A stretch of DNA of 64,000 bases from Faecalibacterium sp. I3-3-89 (GTDB lineage: Bacteria > Bacillota > Clostridia > Oscillospirales > Ruminococcaceae): positions 1,178,001-1,242,000 of the forward strand of contig NZ_CP094468.1 of the NCBI RefSeq assembly GCF_023347275.1, given 5' to 3'. The first letter of the stretch is position 1. Each line of letters opens with the position of its first letter. Of the stretch, positions 52,601-62,529 are shown one piece after another. The position numbers and the translations under genes are program-made. Below the pieces are notes generated by a model that did no database searches, was not told where the DNA came from, and saw only the letters and a list, made by a program, of their open reading frames with translations.

Positions 52601-54201
52601 ACCTTCTCACGGATGGCGTCGATGGGCGGGTTCGTCACCTGTGCGAACCGCTGCTTGAAGTAGTTGAAGAGCGGGGGGTGCTGGCCGCTGAGGACAGCCA
52701 GCGGGGTATCGGTGCCCATTGCGCCGGAAGGCTCTGCGCCCTGACGTGCCATCGGCAGGATGAGGGTGCTGATGTCCTCGTACTTGTAGCCGAACACCTT
52801 CTGCAGACGCAGCAGGTCGTCGCCGGTATAGCTGGGGGTCTTGACATTGGGGATCTTGAGGTCTTTCAGCTGGACGAGGTTGCGGTCGATCCACTCGCCG
52901 TAAGGCTCGCGGCTGGCGTAGTACTCCTTCAGCTTTTCGTCGTCCACGACCTCGCCCTTGAGGGTGTCCACCAGCAGCATCTTGCCGGGGCGGAGACGAT
53001 CCTTCACCAGAATGTTCTCCGGCTCACAGGGCAGCACGCCCACCTCGGAGGACAGGATCATCCGGCCATCCTTGGTGATGTAGTACCGGCTGGGACGCAG
53101 GCCGTTGCGGTCCAGCACCGCGCCTACCACGTCGCCGTCGGAGAAGAGGATGGCCGCCGGGCCGTCCCACGGCTCCAGCATGGTGGCGTAATACTGGTAG
53201 AAATCCCGCTTTTTCTGGCTGATGTTCTTGTTGTTCTCCCACGGTTCGGGGATCGTGATCATGACGGCCAGCGGCAGATCCATGCCGTTCATCACCATGA
53301 ACTCGAGGGCGTTGTCCAGCATGGCGGAGTCCGAGCCGGAGGTATTGATGATGGGCAGGATCTTGTTCATGTCCTCCTTCATGATGGGGGAGGAGATGGT
53401 CTCCTCGCGGGCCAGCATGGCGTCGGTGTTGCCCTTGATGGTGTTGATCTCGCCGTTGTGGAGGATGAAGCGGTTGGGGTGGGCGCGCATCCAGCTGGGG
53501 TTGGTGTTGGTGGAGAAGCGGCTGTGCACCATGCCGATGGCGGACTCGTAATCCTCATCCTGCAAGTCGAGGTAGAACAGGCGCAGGTCGTGGACGAGGA
53601 ACATGCCCTTGTACACGATGGTGCGGCTGGACAGGCTGGGCACATAGGTGCCGTTGCTGGCCTGCTCAAAGACCCGGCGGACGATGTAGAGCTTGCGGTC
53701 GAAGTCGATGCCCTTGCTCACCTTGGCGGGCTTTTTGATGAAGCACTGCCAGATGGAGGGCATACAGTCACGGGCTTTCTGACCCACAGCGTCGGGGTCT
53801 ACGGGCACGGCGCGCCATGCCAGAAACTCAAGGCCCTCTTTGCGGGTCACAAGCTCGAACAGCTTCATGGCCTGCGCCCGCAGATGCTCGTTCTGAGGGA
53901 AGAAGAACATACCCACGCCGTATTCGCGCTCGTTGCCGAGGCTGATGTTCAGCTCGTCGGCCACCTTCGTGAAGAAACGGTGGCTGATCTGCAGCATGAT
54001 GCCGACGCCGTCGCCGGTCTTGCCCTCGGCGTCCTTGCCGGCGCGGTGCTCAAGGCGCTCCACGATGGACAGTGCATCGCTGACGGTCTGGTGGCTCTTG
54101 CGGCCCTTGATGTCCACCACCGCGCCGATGCCGCAGGCATCGTGCTCGAACTGGGGGTCATACAGGCCGAGTGGTCGTTTTTGCTCCGTGAAATTTTCCA
54201 T
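49666..54201 (-). CDS. gltB: Glutamate synthase large (alpha) subunit
   Basis: A 1511-aa GOGAT alpha subunit, normal length. It converts glutamine and 2-oxoglutarate to two glutamates. The N-terminal amidotransferase nucleophile is Cys23 (FEHDACGIGAV), exposed after propeptide removal. The central and FMN domains include LGGRSNTGEGGE, PGEGGNLPGAKV and SGYDGGTGAAP; the C-terminal GXGXG beta-helix contains GKGLSGGKLIV. The start at 54201 fits the short propeptide; in-frame upstream ATGs lack spacing from an RBS. A terminator-like hairpin in its leader suggests attenuation. Confidence 0.96.
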   Translation of the reverse strand: MENFTEQKRPLGLYDPQFEHDACGIGAVVDIKGRKSHQTVSDALSIVERLEHRAGKDAEGKTGDGVGIMLQISHRFFTKVADELNISLGNEREYGVGMFFFPQNEHLRAQAMKLFELVTRKEGLEFLAWRAVPVDPDAVGQKARDCMPSIWQCFIKKPAKVSKGIDFDRKLYIVRRVFEQASNGTYVPSLSSRTIVYKGMFLVHDLRLFYLDLQDEDYESAIGMVHSRFSTNTNPSWMRAHPNRFILHNGEINTIKGNTDAMLAREETISSPIMKEDMNKILPIINTSGSDSAMLDNALEFMVMNGMDLPLAVMITIPEPWENNKNISQKKRDFYQYYATMLEPWDGPAAILFSDGDVVGAVLDRNGLRPSRYYITKDGRMILSSEVGVLPCEPENILVKDRLRPGKMLLVDTLKGEVVDDEKLKEYYASREPYGEWIDRNLVQLKDLKIPNVKTPSYTGDDLLRLQKVFGYKYEDISTLILPMARQGAEPSGAMGTDTPLAVLSGQHPPLFNYFKQRFAQVTNPPIDAIREKVVTSTSVYVGAHGNLLEDKPENCKVLKVHNPILTSTDLLRIKYMNVPGFKVSTVSINYYKNTSLEKAIDRVFLEVDRAYKEGANIIILSDRDIDEYHVAIPSLLAVSAVSQYLIRTKKSTALALILESAEPHEVHHFAALLGYGACAVNPYLAHETIGQLIDDGLLDKDYYAAVDDYNKAVLGGIVKIASKMGISTIQSYQSSQIFEAVGISKDVIDKYFTGTVSRVGGIGLEDIQADVEALHNAAFDPLGLDINMQLEDGGAHKFRSGKEEHLFNPQTIHLFQKACFTGDYDTFKQFTHTVDNMGRNGVHLRSLLDFNYAPDGGIPLDEVEPVSSIVKRFKAAAMSYGALSSEAHKTIAIALNRLGGRSNTGEGGEPEERYHSESNSKIKQVASARFGVTSKYLVSAEEIQIKLAQGAKPGEGGNLPGAKVYPWIAKTRHSTTGVGLISPPPHHDIYSIEDLAELIYDLKNANRHANINVKLVSEAGVGTIAAGVAKGGAQVILVSGYDGGTGAAPRNSIKDAGLPWELGIAETHQTLILNGLRTRVRIESDSKLLSGRDVAISCMLGAEEFGFGTSLLMTMGCVMMRVCNLDTCPMGICTQNPELRKHFRGKPEYIINYLTFVAQELREYMAKLGIRTIDELVGRTDLLHVKPAPAGSRLAKMDLDCILHNPAIVNSNVHFQKEDTYDFHLEDTLDMKVLMKKFKLSSKTPQSVKLEVSNTDRAFGAIFGSEITRKYGGDLPDDVYTVHCTGAGGQSFGAFIPKGLTLELTGDCNDYMGKGLSGGKLIVRPPEGITFKPEDNIIIGNVALYGATSGKTFVSGVAGERFCVRNSGAVAVVEGVGDHGCEYMTGGTVVVLGHTGKNFAAGMTGGIAYVLDENWDFYQRVNKETVSLEPVEHKYDVATLKELIREHVELTGSPRGKEILDNFSEFLPKFKKVLPYDYDHMLRVIASMEERGLDGEQAQIEAFYAVQKKK

Positions 54202-54285
54202 AGACTTTCCCATCCTTTTTTCGATTTTCCGGAGGCTTATCCTGGCAGTGCTGCGGCACAATCCGCAGCGCCCCTCTGTGCCGAT

Positions 54286-54336
54286 AAAAAGAAAAGGCGT
54301 CCCAGATGGGTCGGCAAAGACACATCTGGAACGCCC
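54286..54336 (-). terminator. Leader terminator / attenuator upstream of gltB
   Basis: On the minus strand, GGGCGTTCCAGATG / CATCTGGGACGCC stem followed by TTTTCTTTTT, between the promoter and the gltB start codon (~85 bp upstream of it). Confidence 0.7.
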
Positions 54337-54356
54337 TTGTTCCGGATAACAACACT

Positions 54357-54385
54357 ATTATACAAAGGTGTTGAAATAGATTCAA
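54357..54385 (-). promoter_or_regulatory. Promoter of gltBD
   Basis: On the minus strand, TTGAAT, 17-bp spacer, TATAAT; gives a ~150-nt leader carrying the attenuator hairpin. Confidence 0.75.
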
Positions 54386-54475
54386 GTGACAGCTGCACCA
54401 AAGCTGGGTACACGGCGGCGGCTCTTCTTGTGAAAAACAGACACGCAGAGTAGGAAATAGTATGCCTTTTCCGGC

Positions 54476-56077
54476 TCAGTGCCGGCCCAGACAGGCGGCA
54501 AGATCGTCCTCCGGCGTGGTGATGGGCCGGAGGTCATACTTCTCCTGCAAAACAGCGGCCACCCCGGGGGAGAGGAAGGCGGGCAGGGTGGGGCCGAGAC
54601 GGATGCCCCGGATGCCCAGCGCCAGCAGGGCCATCAGCACACAGACCGCCTTCTGCTCGAACCAGCAGAGGATGATGGAGAGGGGCAGCTCGTTGACCGA
54701 GCAGTCAAAAGCTTCGGCCAGACCCAGCGCGATCCGGATGGCACTGTAGGCGTCGTTGCACTGGCCCACGTCGAGGATGCGGGGCAGACCCGCCACCGTA
54801 CCCAGCGGCAGGTCGTTGAGCCGGAACTTGCCGCAGGCCAGCGTCAGGATGACGGTGTCGGGCGGGGTCAGCTTGGCAAAATCCGTGTAGTACCGGCGGG
54901 AGGGGCGGGTGCCGTCGCAGCCGCCGATGAGGAAAAAGTGCCGGATGGCACCCTCGTGGACGGCTTGGACGATCTCCTCCGCATGGCTCAGTACGGCATG
55001 GTGGGCAAAGCCGGTGGCGACCACACTGCCGCCGTTCATGCCCGGGATGAGGGTGTCCTCCGGGTAGCCGCCCAGCTCAAGCGCCTTGGCGATGACCGGC
55101 GAAAAATCCCGGTCCTCCCCGATGTGGGTGACGCCGGGATAGGAGACGACAGAGGTGGTGAATACCCGGTCGGCATAGCTGGGCCGGAGGGGCATGATGC
55201 AGTTGGTGGTGAAGAGCACCGGTGCAGGGATGTCCTCAAACTCCCGCTGCTGGTTCTGCCATGCGGTGCCAAAGTTGCCTTTCAGATGAGGAAAGCGCTT
55301 TTTCAGCTCCGGGTAGCCGTGGGCAGGCAGCATCTCGGAGTGGGTGTAGACATTGATGCCCTTGCCCTCGGTCTGCTCCAACAGGCACTTGGCGTCGTAG
55401 AGGTCGTGGCCGGAGATGACGATGAAAGGCCCTTTCTCGATGGTCAGGGACACCTCCACCGGCTCCGGGTCGCCAAACGCGCCGGTGTTGGCCTTGTCCA
55501 GTTCAGCCATGACCCGGTAGGCCATCCGCCCGGTGTCCTCTACCAGCTGGAAGAGCTTGTCCTTGTCCCGCTCCTGTGCGATGGCCCGCAGCGCCGTGCA
55601 GAAAAACAGGTCGATCTCGCCATCGGTATAGCCCAGCACCCGCGCGTGGTAGGAGTAAGCTGCCATGCCGCGCAGCCCAAAGAGGACAAAGGAGCACAGG
55701 CTCTTCCGGTCGGGGTCCGGCTCCTGCCACAGCTTCTGCATATCGTAGTCGGACACTGGTGCAGGTGCAGGGCTGGCCGAGGCAAAGGCTTCCTGCTTGG
55801 CCTTCCAGACCTTATCGGTCAGCTGCGCCACCGTCTGGGGGTCGAAATCAACATTGGTGATGGTGGTGAACAATCCTTCCGTCAGCAGGAGTGCCTGCGG
55901 GGGCCGGATGGGTCTGCCGATGTCCAGCAGCAGGGTGGCAAAGCCGATGAGTGCCCCGGTGAGCTTGTCCTGCGCGTCGGCTGTCTCGGCTGATTTGCCG
56001 CAGACACCCGCTTTTCCGGTGCAGGCCGTGCAGTTTGCCGCCTGCTCGCATTGATAACAGAACATCATTTCGTCCAT
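54476..56077 (-). CDS. hcp: Hydroxylamine reductase / hybrid cluster protein
   Basis: A 533-aa Hcp with hybrid Fe-S-O cluster. The N-terminal Cys motif FCYQCEQAANCTACTGKAGVC holds the first cluster; GHDLYDAKCLLEQT, TNCIMP and the GGCDGTRPSRRYYTDF segment supply hybrid-cluster ligands. Family members reduce hydroxylamine or NO and protect against nitrosative stress. The start at 56077 follows AAGAGGT; an upstream extension is unlike the family. It sits between gltBD and gdhA in a minus-strand nitrogen block, hinting at a link to nitrogen or redox state. A terminator separates it from gdhA. Confidence 0.93.
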   Translation of the reverse strand: MDEMMFCYQCEQAANCTACTGKAGVCGKSAETADAQDKLTGALIGFATLLLDIGRPIRPPQALLLTEGLFTTITNVDFDPQTVAQLTDKVWKAKQEAFASASPAPAPVSDYDMQKLWQEPDPDRKSLCSFVLFGLRGMAAYSYHARVLGYTDGEIDLFFCTALRAIAQERDKDKLFQLVEDTGRMAYRVMAELDKANTGAFGDPEPVEVSLTIEKGPFIVISGHDLYDAKCLLEQTEGKGINVYTHSEMLPAHGYPELKKRFPHLKGNFGTAWQNQQREFEDIPAPVLFTTNCIMPLRPSYADRVFTTSVVSYPGVTHIGEDRDFSPVIAKALELGGYPEDTLIPGMNGGSVVATGFAHHAVLSHAEEIVQAVHEGAIRHFFLIGGCDGTRPSRRYYTDFAKLTPPDTVILTLACGKFRLNDLPLGTVAGLPRILDVGQCNDAYSAIRIALGLAEAFDCSVNELPLSIILCWFEQKAVCVLMALLALGIRGIRLGPTLPAFLSPGVAAVLQEKYDLRPITTPEDDLAACLGRH

Positions 56078-56153
56078 GCAAAAACCTCTTTTCATTTGAT
56101 GAAAGGAGTATGAGCGGGGCGGCAGACGGTTATGCAGGCAGGCGGGGCAAACC

Positions 56154-56182
56154 AAAAAAAGCCGCACCCTCGCGGATGCGGC
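56154..56182 (-). terminator. Terminator of gdhA
   Basis: GCCGCATCC-GCGA-GGGTGCGGC stem with TTTTTTT tail on the minus strand. Confidence 0.92.
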
Positions 56183-56203
56183 CCTTGCAGATCAGGAAAA
56201 AGC

Positions 56204-57595
<1,392 letters not shown>

Positions 57596-57659
57596 CTATC
57601 ATGAGGCTCCGGCTCTCCCGTTTCCACGGCGAGGACAGCGAACCTCAGCACACTTCGTT

Positions 57660-57688
57660 ATTATAAAGCTTTATCCGCCGATTTACAA
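57660..57688 (-). promoter_or_regulatory. Promoter of gdhA
   Basis: On the minus strand, TTGTAA, 17-bp spacer, TATAAT; leader of ~95 nt. The rest of the gap to 57810 is A-rich and shows no gene. Confidence 0.8.
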
Positions 57689-57810
57689 GATGGCCCGCCC
57701 TGCAAAAGCTGGAAAATCTTTCAAAAAAACTACAGAAAAGATGAACATACTTCACAAAAAAGAACGGGTGCTTCAAAAAGCGGCGATAACGCATGATTTT
57801 GCGAAAGAAT

Positions 57811-57854
57811 AAAAATCCCCCTGCACCGGCCCGGGAAGGGCGGTGCAGGGGGAT
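57811..57854 (-). terminator. Terminator of the mrp gene
   Basis: ATCCCCCTGCACCG / CGGTGCAGGGGGAT stem followed by TTTT on the minus strand. Confidence 0.92.
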
Positions 57855-57859
57855 AAGTC

Positions 57860-58690
57860 TTACTTCAGCAGCTTCTCGCAGGCGTCAGCGGCACCCTCGA
57901 GGAACTGTCCGCCGTAGGTCTCGATCATGCCGGCGTCGGACAGTGCGGCCAGCTGGGGGTCGATGGGGCACTTAGCCAGCACGGGCAGGTGATGCTTTGC
58001 GGCCACCTCGTCCACATGGCTGTCGCCGAACACATTGATGTGCTTGCCGCAGTCGGGGCAGACGATGTAGCTCATGTTCTCGACGATGCCCAGCATAGGC
58101 ACCTTCATCATCTCGGCCATGTTCACAGCCTTGGCGACGATCATGCTCACCAGCTCCTGCGGGCTTGCCACGACGACGATGCCGTCCACAGGCAGGCTCT
58201 GGAAGACGGTCAGGGGCACATCGCCCGTTCCCGGAGGCATATCCACGAACAGGAAATCGACGTCCTTCCAGACCACATCGGTCCAGAACTGCTTGACCGC
58301 ACCGGCGATGACGGGGCCGCGCCAGACGACGGGGTCCTCTTCGTTCTCCACCAGCAGGTTGATGCTCATGACGTCGATGCCCATCCGGCTCTGGATGGGC
58401 CAGCAGCCCTTGTCGTCCACCATGGCGCGGCCATGGATGCCGAACAGCTTCGGGATGGACGGGCCGGTGATGTCGGCGTCGAGGATGCCGCAGTGGTAGC
58501 CGCGGCGTGCCATGGCGCAGGCCAGCAGGGCGCTGGTCATGCTCTTGCCGACGCCGCCCTTGCCGGACACGACGCCGATGACCTTCTTGACGCTGCTGTT
58601 AGGGTTGGGGGCGTCATGCTGGGGTGCAGCATTGCGGGAAGAACACGCTGCCCCGCAGTTGGAGCAGTCATGGGTACATTCTTCGCTCAT
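57860..58690 (-). CDS. Mrp/Nbp35-type Fe-S carrier P-loop ATPase
   Basis: A 276-aa ParA-superfamily ATPase. The deviant Walker A is VVSGKGGVGKSMTSALLA near residue 42; the switch region has DADITGPSIPKLFG; MPPGTGD follows; the C-terminal cluster-binding CPDC lies in YIVCPDCGKH. The N-terminus holds a Cys cluster (CTHDCSNCGAAC), as in Nbp35-like members. The family carries or transfers Fe-S clusters to apo-proteins; which targets is not shown. ATG 58690 is preferred; an in-frame GTG at 58705 is possible, and neither has a strong RBS. Confidence 0.9.
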   Translation of the reverse strand: MSEECTHDCSNCGAACSSRNAAPQHDAPNPNSSVKKVIGVVSGKGGVGKSMTSALLACAMARRGYHCGILDADITGPSIPKLFGIHGRAMVDDKGCWPIQSRMGIDVMSINLLVENEEDPVVWRGPVIAGAVKQFWTDVVWKDVDFLFVDMPPGTGDVPLTVFQSLPVDGIVVVASPQELVSMIVAKAVNMAEMMKVPMLGIVENMSYIVCPDCGKHINVFGDSHVDEVAAKHHLPVLAKCPIDPQLAALSDAGMIETYGGQFLEGAADACEKLLK

Positions 58691-58891
58691 TGTCTCATTG
58701 CGCACGGCCGTGGTGCCGGGGTGCGCTTCCTCCTTGCATTCTTAGATCCTGTCTGGCAGAAAACGCTCCGCCAGATGCAATATATATCATATCATAAAAC
58801 TGGGAAAGAAACAACCCACGCCGCCGCTCATATTTCCCAGAGCGGCGTGCATACCTATAAAAGGATACGAGCAGGAAAGGGAGGGGGCGCA

Positions 58892-60481
58892 GTGGGGAAG
58901 AGCTATCTGAAAAACGCGGCCCTGATGACCGGAGCAGATGTCCTGCTCCGGCTGGCAGGGATGGGGCTGCGCATCTGGCTGGCGAACGCGCTGGGCGGCG
59001 AGGGGATGGGGCTGTATCAGCTGGTGCTGGCGGTCTACTCGCTTTTCGTCACGCTGGCGACGGCAGGCGTATCGGTGGCGGCCACCCGCCTGATGGCCGA
59101 AGAGCTGGCCCGAAGCCCGGCCGAGGCCCGGGGGATGCTGCGCCGTCTTCTGCTGGCGGGGGCCGGGCTGGGAGTGACGGCGTTGGCGGCCCAGTTCGGT
59201 CTGGCCGGCCTCGCCGCACGGTGGTGGCTGGGAGATGCCCGGGCGGCGGGGGCATTGCGCGTCTCGTCGCTGGGCCTGCCGTGGATGGCGGTGTCGTCGG
59301 TGCTGCGGGGCTTTTTCATCGCCCGACGGCGGGTCGAGCCGAATGTCCTGAGCCAGCTGGCTGAGCAGACCGTCCGCATCGGCATCGTCTGGACCGCGCT
59401 GGGCCGGGCCGACGCTCTCGGATGGGATGCGGGGCAGCGCTGTACGGCAGTGCTGGGCGCAACGGCGGCCAGCGAGGCCGTCAGCACCGGTCTGATGGCC
59501 CTGTTCTACTGCCGGGAGGCCCGCCGATGCTTCGGCTCACAGCCTGTACAGCGTCCCCATGACCCGGGGCGGCGGCTCTGGGACATCCTCTGGCCGGTGG
59601 AGGGCGGGCGATGTCTCGCCAGTGCCCTCCACACCGCCGAGAATATGTTGGTCCCAGCCTGTCTTGCGGTCTATCTGCAATGCTCCGGCGGGCGTGCCGA
59701 GGCTGTGACCCAGTACGGAAACCTGAAAGGGATGGCCCTGCCCCTGCTGACCTTTCCCTTCGGGCTGCTGGGGAGTCTGTCCGTCCTCCTGATGCCCGAG
59801 ATCACCCAAGCCCATCTCCGGGGGCAGAGCAGGCGCCTCTCCGTCCTCATCGACCGGATGCTGCGGCTCACAGGCTATTTTTCGGCGCTGGCGGGGGCAG
59901 CATTCTGGGTGTGGGGACAGCCGCTGGCCGAGGCACTCTACGGCAGCGCGGAGGCGGGCAGCTATCTCGTCATCCTCGGCCCGGCCATGCCGCTGATGTA
60001 CCTCGAGAGCATGGTGGACGGCGCGATGAAGGGGATGGGAGAGCAGAAAGCCGTCTTCCGGTACAGTATGTGGGACTCCTGCCTCCGCATCGCGGGGGTG
60101 GTGCTCCTGCTGCCCCGGTTCGGGATGAAAGGGTTCCTCTTCGTGATCCTGCTGTCCAGTCTCTACACCTGCGCCGCCAACACCGGGCGGCTGCTGTCCA
60201 GCTGCGGCCTGCCGCTGCGACTGTGGCGGTGGCTGGGGGCACCGGGTCTTGCGGGGACGGCCGGTGCCGGAGCGGGGCTGGCGCTGCGGAAGCTCCTGAC
60301 CCCATGGCTGGCGAGAGGAGTGCCCGCGCAGCTGGCGGCGGTGGCGCTGGGCGGTGCGGGGATGACGCTGGTCTGCTTTGCGGCGGCATGGCCGCTGGGC
60401 CTCGGCGAGGAGCTGCGGGACGTGGTGGCAGGGGAGAGAAGACACAAAAGCGCTGGACATGGGGAGAAGAATCGAGTATAA
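58892..60481 (+). CDS. Polysaccharide/lipid flippase, SpoVB/MATE-like (MVF) family
   Basis: A 529-aa protein with ~14 predicted membrane helices of the oligosaccharidyl-lipid/MATE/MVF superfamily. It opens GKSYLKNAALMTGADVLLRL, then GGEGMGLYQLVLAVYSL, typical of SpoVB-like transporters that flip lipid-linked sugars. The start is a GTG at 58892, 6 bases after GGGAGGGGG; frames reading in from upstream are antisense to mrp and not real. It precedes the UDP-sugar dehydratase (94-bp gap). Substrate unknown; a role in cell-envelope glycans or sporulation-type peptidoglycan is possible. Confidence 0.85.
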   Translation: MGKSYLKNAALMTGADVLLRLAGMGLRIWLANALGGEGMGLYQLVLAVYSLFVTLATAGVSVAATRLMAEELARSPAEARGMLRRLLLAGAGLGVTALAAQFGLAGLAARWWLGDARAAGALRVSSLGLPWMAVSSVLRGFFIARRRVEPNVLSQLAEQTVRIGIVWTALGRADALGWDAGQRCTAVLGATAASEAVSTGLMALFYCREARRCFGSQPVQRPHDPGRRLWDILWPVEGGRCLASALHTAENMLVPACLAVYLQCSGGRAEAVTQYGNLKGMALPLLTFPFGLLGSLSVLLMPEITQAHLRGQSRRLSVLIDRMLRLTGYFSALAGAAFWVWGQPLAEALYGSAEAGSYLVILGPAMPLMYLESMVDGAMKGMGEQKAVFRYSMWDSCLRIAGVVLLLPRFGMKGFLFVILLSSLYTCAANTGRLLSSCGLPLRLWRWLGAPGLAGTAGAGAGLALRKLLTPWLARGVPAQLAAVALGGAGMTLVCFAAAWPLGLGEELRDVVAGERRHKSAGHGEKNRV

Positions 60482-60575
60482 TGATACAGATACGATGGGG
60501 CGATAGGCCCTTGGGTCGAAAAAACGGCGGCTGGCGTCTCTCCGACACCGGCCCTGATGCAAAAGAGGACTTTTT

Positions 60576-62474
60576 GTGAAGGAAAAGAAAACAAGTATGC
60601 TGCAGGTGCTGGCCCGCCGGGCCTTTTTGGTGGTGCTGGACGCAGCCATCGTAGCCTTCAGCTTTTATTTTGCGCTCCTGCTCCGCGCAGACGGCGCAGT
60701 CGAGGCCTCGTGGTGGCCTCACAACCGTGCCCTGCTCTACGCGAACCTGCCGTGGATCGTGGCGGTCTATCTGCTCAGCTTCTTGGGCGGGAGACTCTAC
60801 ACCATCCTCTGGAAATACGCCGGAGAGCGGGACCTCATCCGTCTGGCTGGGATGATCGCTGCCCCGACGGTCGTGGTGTATCTGGTCAACCGCTGCTTCA
60901 TCCATGGTGTGCTCTTCAACTCGGCCAACGCGATGGCTTCGGTGCTCATCTTCCTGCTCGTCGGCGGGAGCCGTCTGGCGTGGCGGCTCTTCCTGAACCA
61001 CCCGCTGGGCGAGCGGCTGCGGGGCAACACCAGCAAAGACCCCAACCGCCCTGTGATGATCGTGGGCGCGGGCGAGGCCGGTGCGTGGGCCATCAACGTC
61101 TGCAAGAGCAACGGCAGCTACGGCCACCCGGTGGTGGCGGTGGACGATGACCCCGCCAAGCTGGGTCAGACCATCCACGGCGTCCCGGTGAAGGGCACGC
61201 TGGAGGAGATCCCCGACCTGTGCACCCGCTACAGCATCCACACCATCATCATTGCCATCCCGACCTTGCGGGGCAGCCGCCTGAACCATGTCATCGACCT
61301 CTGCGTCTCTACCCACTGTGCGGTGCAGATGCTCAGCGACCCCCAGCTTGTGGGGGCAGGCGCACCCCAGCAGGGGGCGTTCCGAGAGCTGAATACGGCC
61401 GACTTCCTCTCCCGTGAGGAGGTCACGCTGGACACGGCCCAGATCTCGGGCTACCTCACCGGCAAGACCGTGCTGGTGACGGGCGGCGGCGGCAGTATCG
61501 GCAGCGAGCTTTGCCGTCAGGTCATGCGCTTCAGACCCGCGAAGCTGCTCATCTTCGATATTTACGAGAACTGCGCCTACGAGCTGCAGATGGAACTACA
61601 ACAGAAGTATGGCCGCGATGTGCCCATCACGGTGCTGGTGGGTTCCATCCGGGACAAGGCCCGTCTGGACGAGGTCTTTGAGACCTACCACCCCACGGTG
61701 GTGTTCCACGCCGCGGCCCACAAGCACGTCCCGCTCATGGAGATCAGTCCCGCTGAGGCCGTCAAGAATAACGTCTTCGGCACCAAGAACCTGCTGGTCA
61801 GCGCCAGCGAACACGGTGTGGAGCGGCTGGTGCAGCTTTCCACCGATAAGGCCGTCAACCCCACCAGCGTTATGGGCTGCACCAAGCGCCTGTGCGAGAT
61901 GCTCATTCAGACCTTTGCGGGCAACACCGACATGAAGTGCGTGGCCGTCCGCTTCGGCAACGTGCTGGGCAGCCACGGCAGCGTCATCCCGCTGTTCGAG
62001 GCGCAGATCAAAAAAGGCGGCCCCGTCACCCTGACTGACCCCAACATCGAGCGCTATTTCATGACCATCCCGGAGGCCGCGCAGCTGGTGCTGCAGGCCG
62101 GCGCATTGGCTGAGAGCGGCAGCATCTATGTGCTGGATATGGGTGAGCCGGTCAAGATCATGGATCTCGCAAAGCAGCTCATCCGTTTCTACGGCTACGA
62201 GCCGGGCGTGAATATGGACATCAAGATCGTGGGTCTCCGCCCCGGCGAGAAGCTCTACGAAGAGCTGATGATGGACGAGGAACAGGACAAGATGCGCCGT
62301 ACCGGCCACAATAAGATCTTCGTGGCTCCGCCCCGGAACATCGACCTTGGCGAGTTCTATCAGCAGCTTCAGGAGCTGTCTGCCGCCGCCGAGCACAACG
62401 ACGACAACGTCGTAGCCCAGCTGGCCAAGATGGTGCCTACCTTTACCCCCACCCGGGAGAACCTCAAGCTGTGA
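60576..62474 (+). CDS. UDP-sugar 4,6-dehydratase, CapD/WbpM-like membrane protein
   Basis: A 632-aa nucleoside-diphosphate-sugar epimerase/dehydratase. Four N-terminal TM helices (~12-130), a first Rossmann-like CoA-binding-type domain (MIVGAGEAGAWAI near 160), then the catalytic SDR domain: VLVTGGGGSIGSELCRQV near 297, HAAAHKHVPLME, STDKAVNP, and MGCTKR, in which Met replaces the usual active Tyr as in UDP-GlcNAc 4,6-dehydratases. It makes a 4-keto-6-deoxy sugar for surface glycans. GTG start at 60576 with AGAGGA upstream. Same direction as the flippase. Confidence 0.92.
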   Translation: MKEKKTSMLQVLARRAFLVVLDAAIVAFSFYFALLLRADGAVEASWWPHNRALLYANLPWIVAVYLLSFLGGRLYTILWKYAGERDLIRLAGMIAAPTVVVYLVNRCFIHGVLFNSANAMASVLIFLLVGGSRLAWRLFLNHPLGERLRGNTSKDPNRPVMIVGAGEAGAWAINVCKSNGSYGHPVVAVDDDPAKLGQTIHGVPVKGTLEEIPDLCTRYSIHTIIIAIPTLRGSRLNHVIDLCVSTHCAVQMLSDPQLVGAGAPQQGAFRELNTADFLSREEVTLDTAQISGYLTGKTVLVTGGGGSIGSELCRQVMRFRPAKLLIFDIYENCAYELQMELQQKYGRDVPITVLVGSIRDKARLDEVFETYHPTVVFHAAAHKHVPLMEISPAEAVKNNVFGTKNLLVSASEHGVERLVQLSTDKAVNPTSVMGCTKRLCEMLIQTFAGNTDMKCVAVRFGNVLGSHGSVIPLFEAQIKKGGPVTLTDPNIERYFMTIPEAAQLVLQAGALAESGSIYVLDMGEPVKIMDLAKQLIRFYGYEPGVNMDIKIVGLRPGEKLYEELMMDEEQDKMRRTGHNKIFVAPPRNIDLGEFYQQLQELSAAAEHNDDNVVAQLAKMVPTFTPTRENLKL

Positions 62475-62529
62475 ACTGCTGGCTGCACGGCATTCGGCCG
62501 TGTAAAAATATATGAGAGGGATGTATATC

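Noticed and set aside
54201..54350. Glutamine (glnA-type) riboswitch in the gltB leader
   Set aside because: The GGAAC and CGTTCC strings recall the motif, but the order and spacing of the conserved junction do not fit.
49639..54453. A 1604-codon open frame antisense to gltB
   Set aside because: It runs exactly opposite a certain gltB; composition is the complement pattern with Val/Asp/His/Leu bias and no domain.
57989..58891. N-terminal extension of the flippase frame through the mrp locus
   Set aside because: This part is antisense to mrp; the GTG at 58892 has a strong RBS and gives the normal family start.
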